A stretch of 64,000 nt of DNA from Cernens ardua (GTDB lineage Bacteria > Pseudomonadota > Gammaproteobacteria > Pseudomonadales > Halomonadaceae), in contig NZ_JBPCZH010000003.1 of NCBI RefSeq assembly GCF_051251085.1, forward strand, positions 62,001 to 126,000. The letters are read 5' to 3'. This document shows, in pieces, positions 54,438 to 62,787 of this stretch (position 1 is its first letter; the number at the start of each line of letters is the position of its first letter). Under the pieces are notes generated by a model. It was not told the DNA's origin and did not search any database. It saw only the letters and a list, made by a program, of their open reading frames with translations. The position numbers and the translations under genes were made by a program.

Positions 54438-54620
54438 TCAGGCGGCGTGAGGCTTAATATTTTCCAGCGCATTACCCATTTCATTTTGCGCGACTTCTAA
54501 CTCATAGTGTTTCTGCAAATTCATCCACACCTCTGCCGAGAGGCCGAAATACCGTCCAAAACGTAGCGCTGAATCTGCAAAAATGCCTCGCCGACCTCTC
54601 ACGATGTCATTCACCAGCGC
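54438..54620 (-). pseudogene. higA antitoxin remnant, copy B
   Basis: The longest of the three copies: about 60 codons reading VNDIVRGRRGIFADSALRF, then YFGLSAEVWMNLQKHYELEV and ending IKPHAA. These are the recognition helix and C-terminal helices of HigA-type antitoxins. The N-terminus is missing. Five bases separate its stop from that of the D remnant. Confidence 0.7.
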
Positions 54621-54911
54621 AGGGCAACGCCAATGCCCGTTTCCAAGGCGGTAGTCGCCCCTTCTCGATCTTAATTGTACGTAGTTAAGGAATGAAAAAC
54701 ATTAGCTACAGTGAATGGGCAGTTGAAGGGAGGATATAGTCAAGCCGTATTTCAGCATGAAGTTACAAGATTACAAGCGATCATTTCTATGGTAGAACAT
54801 TCATAGGGTTGATAGGTAAACGCACCTGATTATACAATTATCAAAACTAATTAAACATTCATTTTGATAGCCTTACCTATAGCAATATATACTAACAAGA
54901 GGTAAAATAAA

Positions 54912-56165
54912 ATGCTTAAAACGATATTTAAAAAAATATTGAACGCCATCACAAGAAACAACAAAAAAACAAAAGAAATTATAAATACCCAATATTTAGA
55001 AAAAAATATCAACGATCAACAAAGAACATCTAAAGTCAGTAGCGTATCGATTATCAATAACGCAAATCAACCAATAATAACTTTTAATGAATTAGATGTT
55101 TTTCCTAGTGCCCCCTATAATAACATACTAGCTAACGGATCAAGTGATATATTAAAATCATTGACACACTTAACTTCAGATGTTGCCAAAGCAGGACTAT
55201 CTATTCCTGGAAAAACCGTAGAAGTCGTCTTTAAACCTGAAATACAAAAAGGATTAGAGGATGGAACGTATAAACTGGTAAGCGGTTCCTTACGTGGCGG
55301 GACATATGCAGATGCCGCAGATCGATCAGGCAAAATAGTTGGAAAGGGCCAAATATATAAATCTGGCCGGTTAAAATCAGTATCAGCAGGTCTTTTTCAA
55401 ATAGTCAGTATTGCTGTAGCACAATCACACCTTGAGGATATCAATCGGAACTTAGAAGATATAAAAAATCTGATAGCACAGATTGAACAGAAGTTAGAAA
55501 ATCAAGAAAAATCGGAAATAGAGGGGGACATCGGTTATATCACCGAAGTTGTAAAAAGAATGTCTACTCTTCAACCCAGTACTCTTTCGGGAGAGATAAA
55601 ATATCAAATTGAACATATAAATACAAAAATGTATAAATACAACTCATCTATAAACAATGATCTCAAGACATTAACCAGTACTATAAACAAACTGGAGAAT
55701 AAGGATCGGTTTGGCTCAGGTGATTCAAAGGATGCGATAATCGATATAGTGAGTAGGTTAGACCCTATTCTTACCAGGAGAGAACTTTTATTAAAACTAT
55801 CATTTATAGTGAGCTGTGTTTCAATTTACGTTGACCCTATAAATGAAACGTTCTCATCTTTTAATCTAAACAAAGAAAATTGGAATAATTTGTTCGCAGT
55901 TTTCATTGAATCTACTAACCAAAAGTCAAACAAACTAATTCAATCTAAATTTAATTCAGATAAAACATTGAATGATAGAAAAACATTAATAAATAGCATC
56001 GTTACTCTAAAACTTCATCATGCTTATGATATACAGAGAACATATGATGATCTCATTGAAAAAAATAAAACAAAGCTAAACGCGTTGAAAAATTCATCTG
56101 GCGATATAAGGATTGCTCTCTCATATAATAACAGTGGAGCTATTGAAAAAGGAGCAGTTATATAA
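54912..56165 (+). CDS. Unknown 417-residue coiled-coil protein
   Basis: An AT-rich gene with an intact frame. The N-terminus is basic (KKILNAITRNNKKTK). Residues about 95-155 are Gly-rich and contain KLVSGSLRGGTYADAADRSG; a long helical, probably coiled-coil region follows (about 170-260, SHLEDINRNLEDIKNLIAQIEQKLENQ, cited by its core DIKNLIAQIEQKLE). No transmembrane helix, signal peptide or catalytic motif stands out. GAGG lies ten bases before the ATG. It is flanked by D-higA remnants on both sides and so is prophage cargo. Similar cargo genes are often defence or toxin genes, but nothing in the sequence proves this. Confidence 0.7.
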   Translation: MLKTIFKKILNAITRNNKKTKEIINTQYLEKNINDQQRTSKVSSVSIINNANQPIITFNELDVFPSAPYNNILANGSSDILKSLTHLTSDVAKAGLSIPGKTVEVVFKPEIQKGLEDGTYKLVSGSLRGGTYADAADRSGKIVGKGQIYKSGRLKSVSAGLFQIVSIAVAQSHLEDINRNLEDIKNLIAQIEQKLENQEKSEIEGDIGYITEVVKRMSTLQPSTLSGEIKYQIEHINTKMYKYNSSINNDLKTLTSTINKLENKDRFGSGDSKDAIIDIVSRLDPILTRRELLLKLSFIVSCVSIYVDPINETFSSFNLNKENWNNLFAVFIESTNQKSNKLIQSKFNSDKTLNDRKTLINSIVTLKLHHAYDIQRTYDDLIEKNKTKLNALKNSSGDIRIALSYNNSGAIEKGAVI

Positions 56166-56224
56166 CCAAATTTTATTTTTAGAGAAAGATTTGCTTTTCA
56201 TTGTTGAGGCAGTGTTTAAGCTCT

Positions 56225-56653
56225 TTCACTGCCTTGTTAAGGCGACTACTACCGCGACGTACGCACTCTATCCGACAGCTACAGCGGGGTACATGCCACT
56301 ACAATGACTGTAGTGGTAGCCGTTTGCGTTATGTCATCGCCGGGAAAGCAGGGGCTTCTCAGAATGTCCGCGAGCTCAAAGCCACCTACGCCACCCAAGC
56401 AGACGCCACCCATGCCGCCGAAGCCGAATGAGCACGCATTCAACGAGGCATGTCCGAGTTTCACTTCTCATTGGCACAAGGGCGCACGGATATTGTGGTG
56501 GAGTCACCCCTACGGTTGGTGGGGTTTAAAGAGGCTATCGAAAAGGAGCAATGGGTGGCGACTGAGGTCGCACACCGATTGGATGAGAGGGGGTATAGGA
56601 CGGAGGTGCGGTGTGAGGCTACCCAAGCCTTGTCATTACTCGATAACAAGTGA
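56225..56653 (+). pseudogene. P2 gene D 3' remnant, copy C
   Basis: Encodes RLRYVIAGKAGASQNVREL, ATYATQADATHAAEAE, then ARIQRGMSEFHFSLAQGRTD and ends LLDNK. A TGG-to-TGA type nonsense codon (GAATGAGCA) separates the halves. The right half is an open frame from 56450, but the missing N-terminus rules out a functional tail protein. Confidence 0.75.
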
Positions 56654-56658
56654 ATCAA

Positions 56659-56712
56659 TCAGGCGGCGTGAGGCTTAATATGCTCCAGCGCATCACCTAT
56701 TTCATCATCAGA
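56659..56712 (-). pseudogene. higA antitoxin remnant, copy C
   Basis: Only the last 17 or so codons survive (EIGDALEHIKPHAA). Beyond 56712 the sequence diverges into the cargo gene end at 56747. Confidence 0.55.
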
Positions 56713-56746
56713 TGCGCGAGATAAATCATATTGATGTTTATCTACA

Positions 56747-57583
56747 TCATTCATATTCCAACTGTGATGAGTCATGAAGTTTAATTTTTAAGTGGCCGTC
56801 TTCATCCCATACAATCTTGCCGAACCAAATACCCAGCCAAAATTGAAGCGACACAAGCCATTTCAAACACATAAACCACCGAATTGAATCGGTTATAAAA
56901 TCTTTTACAAATGAAGTTTTTGATTTATTCACTGGCGCTGAGCTAATAGTAAAAACTCGGGGACGGCCAAACCACCATTTCCAATAACTTACAATATCTT
57001 GTTTTACCCATCTAATCTCATTTGTGTTCCAGAGCTGATCGATACGTTGAATAAACTCATCATTCACCCAATTGTGCATAATAGTTTTTTTGAGCGAATC
57101 CTCGATATTAACAACATGATCATCAAAAGTGAGACTACAATGCTTAATCTTGAAAGAGTCCAGAGAAAAATAAATCCCATTTTTTGATGATTCGATAAGG
57201 CCATCACGAGGCATATTTATCAATTTTTGGACAATGGGTGAATTATCAATATTATTAACACTTATTCTATCTTGATAACGTATTCCAGATCCAAACGACT
57301 CCACAACGAAGTCTAATGCTCTGACCTTCCTATTTTTGGATCTTAGCGCGATACGAGGTTCCATATTTTCTGGGTCTGCAATAGACACATGACGAATGGA
57401 ATATTCAATATGCTCACCCAAGTTATACCAATAGCGGCCTAATGAGCGTCTGCCTTCCCACACCTCATGAGATTTTTTATAGGTAGGGAGCATAAATTTT
57501 TTTATGAAAAACCGCCCTATAATTCGAAACAATTTTATAACAAAAGGAAACCGACCCAAAAGATTAAGTAATATATTAATCAT
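56747..57583 (-). CDS. Unknown membrane-associated protein
   Basis: A 278-residue AT-rich gene. The N-terminus is hydrophobic and basic (LLGRFPFVIKLFRIIGRFFIKK), and a second hydrophobic stretch near 235-255 (FMCLKWLVSLQFWLGIWF) is rich in Trp. The middle part is soluble-looking with no catalytic motif. It could be an inner-membrane or membrane-anchored protein. GAGGA lies seven bases before the ATG. It is the first gene of the third cargo segment; I do not recognise the family. Confidence 0.65.
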   Translation of the reverse strand: MINILLNLLGRFPFVIKLFRIIGRFFIKKFMLPTYKKSHEVWEGRRSLGRYWYNLGEHIEYSIRHVSIADPENMEPRIALRSKNRKVRALDFVVESFGSGIRYQDRISVNNIDNSPIVQKLINMPRDGLIESSKNGIYFSLDSFKIKHCSLTFDDHVVNIEDSLKKTIMHNWVNDEFIQRIDQLWNTNEIRWVKQDIVSYWKWWFGRPRVFTISSAPVNKSKTSFVKDFITDSIRWFMCLKWLVSLQFWLGIWFGKIVWDEDGHLKIKLHDSSQLEYE

Positions 57584-57943
57584 TGTATTTCCTCGAAATA
57601 ACCATCCGTGTTTTAGATATTTAATGATAATTATTCAATACACACTAAACCTCTATAAGACAAAAGGATAATAATGGTTGCCTATACTTATTGCGCAGTC
57701 TGTTACTCACCCATCTATCACAAGAGTATTCTCCGCTTGCTACGAAGGATCGTAGTCAAGCGTGGAAACCTGTAAAATCTATGAAATCAATCTTTGTAAC
57801 ACATCAGTACGGTAGTTCGTTATGATGATTGTACATGAGAGAGCTTGCTCGACCGGTGTTCACAGAAGCCAGATTTCCACCCTGCGTACGATCGCCACCC
57901 TATTATGAAGATGGCTGGCAGCTCCGATGCTCAAGGAGAGGCT
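57584..57943. other. Intergenic region in island
   Basis: About 360 AT-rich bases separating the membrane protein and a small forward gene. No RNA or repeat was recognised; both divergent promoters should lie here. Confidence 0.45.
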
Positions 57944-58174
57944 ATGTCATTCTTACCTATTCTTGTTACCTCACCCAAAGCGACTGAAAAAGAGATTACC
58001 AACGAGATATCAAAACGACTCTGTGCCGTCGTGTCTTTGTTAGCTGTCGCTAATCAAGATGGACATGATGGGATTCAGGATAGGCAACTCCGGCCGCTGA
58101 CATCTGCGGCGGAGTATTTATTGGAGGATGTGGAGTTGATGATGCATGTAAAACACGTGCAATGTGCAACTTAA
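57944..58174 (+). CDS. Small hypothetical protein
   Basis: A 76-residue protein starting MSFLPILVTS. The start is fixed by AAGGAG five bases upstream (57933-57938); in-frame codons back to 57845 lack such a site. The sequence is helical and mildly acidic (LEDVELMMHVKHV at the end). It resembles short prophage regulatory proteins in size and style, but I cannot name it. It converges with the 252-residue gene, with 16 bases between stops. Confidence 0.6.
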   Translation: MSFLPILVTSPKATEKEITNEISKRLCAVVSLLAVANQDGHDGIQDRQLRPLTSAAEYLLEDVELMMHVKHVQCAT

Positions 58175-58190
58175 GTATTTGAAACCTCTT

Positions 58191-58943
58191 TCATCTTATT
58201 GGCCATTTCGCTTCTTCATTTCCAGTATCACGAGCTATACTCTTCTCTTCTGCTACGGCTCGCCAAATATTCTTCATCTGAAAATCATTATCTGAAGCAA
58301 GATTCTCAACACGCTGCTTAGCATGCTCCCTCAAGAAATTGAGATCTAGAGCTTCACATATCGGCTCAAGTGTAGGCAAAGAATAGATCTGACCAGCAGA
58401 TGAAGAGTAAGATGCCTTAAAAAATTCAAAAGCAAATTTATCTAACGACGGATCCGCATTTATTAGCTCTTTGAATACCGTATCCCAACTTTCGGGACAG
58501 GCAAATATTATCGCATCTAAAACAGACTGTGGTAATGCCAAATCCCAAATACAACCTGATTTAATCATCACAATTATATTTTCAACATATGTTGATTTAA
58601 GTATCTCAATTATATTTTTAAAATGCTTTGATTTAAGCAAACCTTCAACCCCATTAATATCATGACACTCTTGATTATAAATCAATATTAATACAAGAGA
58701 AGCCACACTATTCGCAGCATTGCTACAAAGTACTTCATTAACAATTCTCTCAATGGAAGAGCCTTTCTCATCAAAACTATATCCATTAAGTAAATTTATT
58801 AATTCGTAAACAGTTGAGTGCATGCCGCCGAATGCTTCTTTTGATAGCTTATCAATTTTAATATTATCAACAAATTCGGAAATAGAAACAAAGAAACCAA
58901 CTAGATTATTATCCTCAGATAATTGAGAAGCAAAATCGATCAT
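58191..58943 (-). CDS. Unknown protein coupled to KAP NTPase
   Basis: About 250 residues (ATG at 58943; a TTG at 58949 would add two codons). It is all-helical in appearance, with repeated Leu/Ile-rich helices, an acidic N-half and no signal peptide or recognisable active site. It overlaps the 3' end of the KAP NTPase gene by about 29 bases, so the two are co-translated and probably act together. GGAGATTATAA upstream may initiate it. It could be the effector or adaptor of the NTPase, or a partner that keeps it inactive. Confidence 0.7.
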   Translation of the reverse strand: MIDFASQLSEDNNLVGFFVSISEFVDNIKIDKLSKEAFGGMHSTVYELINLLNGYSFDEKGSSIERIVNEVLCSNAANSVASLVLILIYNQECHDINGVEGLLKSKHFKNIIEILKSTYVENIIVMIKSGCIWDLALPQSVLDAIIFACPESWDTVFKELINADPSLDKFAFEFFKASYSSSAGQIYSLPTLEPICEALDLNFLREHAKQRVENLASDNDFQMKNIWRAVAEEKSIARDTGNEEAKWPIR

Positions 58944-60342
58944 TTCCAATGATTATTTTATAATCTCCTGATTTGGATAATTCATATTCAATATCCTTTC
59001 TTTCCTTGGATTCGTATACGTATTTACGAGCCATAGAGAGGCTAGTATCACCAGAACTGATAGCTTGTCCTAAGGGTATCTGAAGTCGGTCTTTGTTGGA
59101 AATAGAACCTCTCTGTCGTGGCTGTATGTTTGTACCACTATCAAAGAACTCAGGAAAAAGGTATTTACATAGTAATCGAATAGCTTGTGAATCATCACAC
59201 TCTAAGATAATTCTTTCGATCTTATCTTTAAATTTTTTGGTTTGTTCATCTTCTAGAAAATGACCACCAAAAAAACTATTATCTCCACAAAATAGACCAG
59301 GATATTTTTTTAATTCTTCAAAAAATGGCGGTGCTTTCACTATCAAACAAGCAAGTCCTAAAATATTAGAGAATACTATTTCACCTCTCAGATTTTTTTC
59401 TATCACTTGAAGAGTATTAAGAATTCTAATTATATCACGTGGGTGTCGGCATAATTGCCAAAAGCCCATTCTGGCTAGATAATATAATTCTCCATAAAAA
59501 GAGCCTCCACCAAGCCCATTGTCATTTAGAGCCTCTTGATCAATTTTACTTAATTCGAAATAAAAAAACTCCTTTTTATCCGAAAATTTTAGAAAAGGCA
59601 TCGGCATTCGGAGTTGCACTATTTTATCCAAATATAAAGAAGAACTTGGGATATCATTAGAATTCAAAGATTCAGTTAAATAAAAAGGATCATACGATAA
59701 TATGTAGCCTACATTAGGTAAATCCCCTACAGCCTTAACAATCCTAATCATTTCATAAATTTCTTTAGGATAGAGCCGGTCTAAATCATCTATAAATACA
59801 TATATTTTGAAGCCAAACGCTCTCAAACTATCTTCCAACTCTTTTTTTCGACCTTCCATATCATTTTTTTTATTTTCTTCATACGAAGAAACAAGATTTC
59901 TTGTAGTCTTGGCCCCCGCACTAAGTGCTTTAGAAGCAGTAGATAAAGTAGGTATATAACTGGTAAATTCGAATATTTTCACATAAGCATCAAGTGCTTT
60001 AATTACATTTTTTCTCAAATCTGAGTCGTCAGTAAGGTACAAAGCTTTAGCGATAGCTACGAAGAACTGATTTAAAAGAGCATCCCTATCCCCAATCAAC
60101 CATGGATTGAAGTGAACAAACAGCGCCTTTCCATCCTCTTGTTTTATCAGCTGTTCCATCATGGATAGAATAGAAGTTTTGCCACTGCCCCACTCCCCTT
60201 CTATGGACATAACGAAACCGGAATCGCCTGAAATCATTTTCAATGCTTCAACTGCTGACTTCGCAAAGCCACTACGATTGAAGCGATCATTTTCTAAGGC
60301 ATTTTCACTAGAGAGAGGGCTATCAGGATTAATACTTTGCAT
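58915..60342 (-). CDS. KAP family P-loop NTPase
   Basis: A 475-residue NTPase. Walker A is GEWGSGKTS (49-57, Lys55); Walker B is YVFIDDLDRL (181-190); a sensor-like YILSYDPFYL follows near 215. The KAP family includes PifA of plasmid F and QatA of the Qat defence system, both linked to phage exclusion. The four-helix membrane insertion of animal KAPs is lacking. AAGGA lies ten bases before the ATG. It heads a two-gene minus-strand operon in the prophage island. A role in phage exclusion is inference from family and context. Confidence 0.82.
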   Translation of the reverse strand: MQSINPDSPLSSENALENDRFNRSGFAKSAVEALKMISGDSGFVMSIEGEWGSGKTSILSMMEQLIKQEDGKALFVHFNPWLIGDRDALLNQFFVAIAKALYLTDDSDLRKNVIKALDAYVKIFEFTSYIPTLSTASKALSAGAKTTRNLVSSYEENKKNDMEGRKKELEDSLRAFGFKIYVFIDDLDRLYPKEIYEMIRIVKAVGDLPNVGYILSYDPFYLTESLNSNDIPSSSLYLDKIVQLRMPMPFLKFSDKKEFFYFELSKIDQEALNDNGLGGGSFYGELYYLARMGFWQLCRHPRDIIRILNTLQVIEKNLRGEIVFSNILGLACLIVKAPPFFEELKKYPGLFCGDNSFFGGHFLEDEQTKKFKDKIERIILECDDSQAIRLLCKYLFPEFFDSGTNIQPRQRGSISNKDRLQIPLGQAISSGDTSLSMARKYVYESKERKDIEYELSKSGDYKIIIGNDRFCFSII

Positions 60343-60410
60343 GCTCGCTCGTTCCTTGAAGCTTTATTTTATTTAAAGAGTAAAGATACTCAGGGGAATA
60401 AGTAGCAAAA

Positions 60411-60780
60411 CTAAACAATCTCACCCAACCTCATCCCCACCCTTCCCACCACCTCTATCTTACTAACCTCTTCTGCACCAAACATCTCCGCCTGGTACAT
60501 CGAATTATCACTGATCAGGTACACTTCTCCGCCTGTCATCCTCTGCACACGTTTAAGCACAAACTCACCATTCGCCCAGATTAAAAACACACCGGCTTGT
60601 GCATAGTTCTGATCATCACAATCAATAATGACCCAGTCATCATTAGTAAGCGTTGATACCATCGCATCGCCCAGAACTCGAACACCTACGAGACGTTTGC
60701 CATTAGGAGACATCAAGCATGACCTTGTCACCAAATTCTTATCAGCTATTGTCTGTGTCAGTTCGATTTCACCTCTGGAA
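60411..60780 (-). pseudogene. Phage repressor C-terminal domain, catalytic Ser lost
   Basis: The S24/LexA-type peptidase domain of a CI-like repressor, without its helix-turn-helix half. The usual catalytic GDSM reads GDAM (Ala in place of Ser), while the Lys of FVLKRVQRM is retained. A GTG at 60734 could start it but is not preceded by a clear ribosome-binding site; the frame stays open to about 60780 with linker sequence. It cannot self-cleave if the fold is as in LexA. A broken repressor is the likely explanation; a stable dimerisation partner is the alternative. Confidence 0.7.
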
Positions 60781-61004
60781 AGCTATCTTACTTTAGATGA
60801 TAGGCTATGTGCGGTAATGGATCACAGGCAGTAGCTAATAGCTCAGATTAAGACAAAAGAACTCCACACATTGATAAATGGAGCGTAGTATTTATTTGGA
60901 GAGGAGATATTATTGGCTTACATAGAGAAGTTACGTAGCTATATTTTTATACCAACCCCTCTGGACAACAATATACTAACTATTATACACAAAAGGAGTA
61001 TATA

Positions 61005-61295
61005 ATGCCTCTAGCTCATAGTAATCGTCCTGCTAAAATTAGAAATAACACGACTAATGAAATCACAGAAATTGATTATGACAGCATAACTTGGAGTGAG
61101 GATAAAGAAGAAGTGAGCGATTCCAGAATGGGAGGAAAAGTTAATTATCATGGTGAATATGATCTAGATACAGACTCGACGATGACATGGTTTATAACGG
61201 AATATCCGACCGGGATAAAAGAATATGACGAAACTTTTACCCCAGATGGCTACAACCTCATTCAAGATTTAGATTTGGAAATAACATCAGAATGA
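61005..61295 (+). CDS. Small acidic hypothetical protein
   Basis: A 96-residue protein with a strong AAGGAG seven bases before the ATG. It is very acidic after residue 20 (runs of Asp/Glu, such as EDKEEVSD and EYDLDTDST) and looks beta-rich, with no signal peptide or membrane segment. Size and charge fit an immunity protein, antitoxin or DNA mimic, but no motif supports any one of these. It sits between repressor fragments and faces away from them. Confidence 0.6.
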   Translation: MPLAHSNRPAKIRNNTTNEITEIDYDSITWSEDKEEVSDSRMGGKVNYHGEYDLDTDSTMTWFITEYPTGIKEYDETFTPDGYNLIQDLDLEITSE

Positions 61296-61340
61296 ACAAA
61301 ATATAGAGATATTGTTTAGATAATATTGTTCGCCAAAGCT

Positions 61341-61376
61341 ATTAGGAGCTTTACATTTACATGTAAAGCTCCCTAA
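61341..61376. terminator. Bidirectional terminator
   Basis: GGAGCTTTACAT (61345-61356) pairs perfectly with ATGTAAAGCTCC (61361-61372) around TTAC, with ATTAG and CTAAT extending the stem. It lies between the convergent small acidic gene and a repressor pseudogene. Confidence 0.8.
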
Positions 61377-61404
61377 TCTGCTAACACTTTTCCAATTATT
61401 AAAA

Positions 61405-62067
61405 TCACAAAACCCTTCCCAACCTCAGCACCACTCGCCCCAATACCACAAACTCATCCATATGCTTAGGATCAATGGTCTCATGCTCATATATAGTGTT
61501 GTCACTGATGATCAGAGCTGTGCCATCCATCAATCGCTGTACACGTTTAATGACAATTTCTCCGCTCAGCGCAACAAGAAACACGCTCCCTTGAGCGTAG
61601 TTGGTATCGCCCAGATTGACAATCACCCTCTCATTATCTGAAAGAGTCGGTTGCATTGAATCCCCACGAACCTGGATGCCGATTAAATGCGCATCATTGA
61701 TACCGAACGCCTGAATAGTATCTGGATCAATCTGTAATTCCCCTGTGACATTATCATTTGTCAACGAGCGAACTCCACCGGGAATACCTTCAAGATCATA
61801 GAGAGAAATTGTTAATGATGGAGAGACAGCTTCTTGGTTCAAAAAATCGTCTTCAATACAATAATCAGACTTTTTAAGTTCTCCAAGTCAACCCACCAGA
61901 CATTAACTCCCAATTTCTGAGCTTTCACTAGATAATCAGAATCAGGAGAGCTGGAATTCTTTTCGTAATTAACCTGGGTTGTCTTGCCTATACCACAGGC
62001 CTTGGATAGTGCGGTTTGTGTAAGACCGAGATATTCTTTCTCCGTCTTCAATCTCTCCTAAAGTCAT
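61405..62067 (-). pseudogene. CI-like S24 repressor broken by frameshifts
   Basis: All parts of a phage repressor are present. MTLGE opens at 62067, then KTEKEYLGLTQTALSKACGI (helix-turn-helix, from about 62051), the linker GVNVWWV, and from 61842 the peptidase domain with an intact GDSMQPTL and VIKRVQ. A two-base loss in GAGAGA near 62050 and further indels near 61890 split the frame into three. At 61839-61848 a run of six T sits where the middle frame ends and the peptidase frame could take over by a -1 slip. Decay is the simplest reading. Confidence 0.75.
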
Positions 62068-62574
62068 CCCATTGAACCAAATGCTCATATAGCCTGATTT
62101 AGGAACTTTAGAGAAAGTCTCATCCCCTTCCAGCAACCAATCAAGACTCACATTATGAGCCTCTGATATTGCCATACACTCTGAAATGGGAATTGAGCCC
62201 CTCGTTTTCCAGTTACCTATCGTATTTGCCGAAATACCCAATTCCTTGGCTAGTTCTTTAACAGTAGGAACGCCCCAAACATGACTCATGCGCTCAACTA
62301 TTATTCGCGCCACAATATCAACCGATGCCTGTTTTCCAAGCTGCTCAATGGTCAATGCCGTGAACCTCGCCACGCGTGCAAAGCGATCGGCATCCACTGG
62401 CGTTAATTGGCCCACGTCGTAACGCTGCCCTGTCAGCACATAACCGACATCAATCCCGGCACGGGGATCAGGAGAGCGTTTTTCGTTCTTGTAAAGGCAT
62501 TGAGTTGGAACTTTGTACTCGTCACGTTGTGCCAAACAGTATAAATGGCAAAGGAAAAATAAAACTGAATACAC
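62068..62574 (-). pseudogene. Chimeric remnants of two further phage repressors
   Basis: One open frame runs through two unlike pieces. Its first part has YKNEKRSPDP...VDVGYVLTGQR-like sequence, the second half of an XRE helix-turn-helix seen in lysogenic repressors. The second (from about 62270 down) is a CI-type helix-turn-helix: VKELAKELGISANTIGNWK and SLDWLLEGDE. It then runs without a stop into the start of the next repressor. Neither piece has a peptidase domain. The MYSVLFFL start is probably not real. Confidence 0.6.
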
Positions 62575-62593
62575 CGGAAAACATTGATTTAAC

Positions 62594-62669
62594 TGGTGCC
62601 GGCAATAGGAGTCGAACCTACGACCTTCGCATTACGAATGCGCTGCTCTACCAACTGAGCTATGCCGGC
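62594..62669 (-). tRNA. thrW: tRNA-Thr (anticodon CGT)
   Basis: A 76-base tRNA: acceptor GCCGGCA at the 5' end (62669) and TGCCGGC plus ACCA at the 3' end (62594). The anticodon loop is TTCGTAA with CGT, and TTCGACT forms the T-loop. The CCA is encoded. The sequence closely matches E. coli thrW apart from the acceptor stem. Its 3' end faces the prophage island, as expected for a phage attachment site. Confidence 0.96.
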
Positions 62670-62787
62670 TTGGGGAAGGTATGCACTATAATATGCGTTA
62701 TTGTAGTGTATGAAAAGATACGTAAGACTACCGCTACGCTATTAGCCCGATGCACTACCTCGAGTTTTATCGTCCCAAGAGGCCGCA

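Noticed and set aside
58915..60342. Complete Qat (QatABCD) defence system
   Set aside because: No QueC-like qatC or TatD-like qatD is nearby; only the KAP component matches.
61969..62574. A single 201-residue repressor gene
   Set aside because: The frame joins unlike repressor pieces and ends out of frame inside the next repressor, so it is a chimeric remnant.
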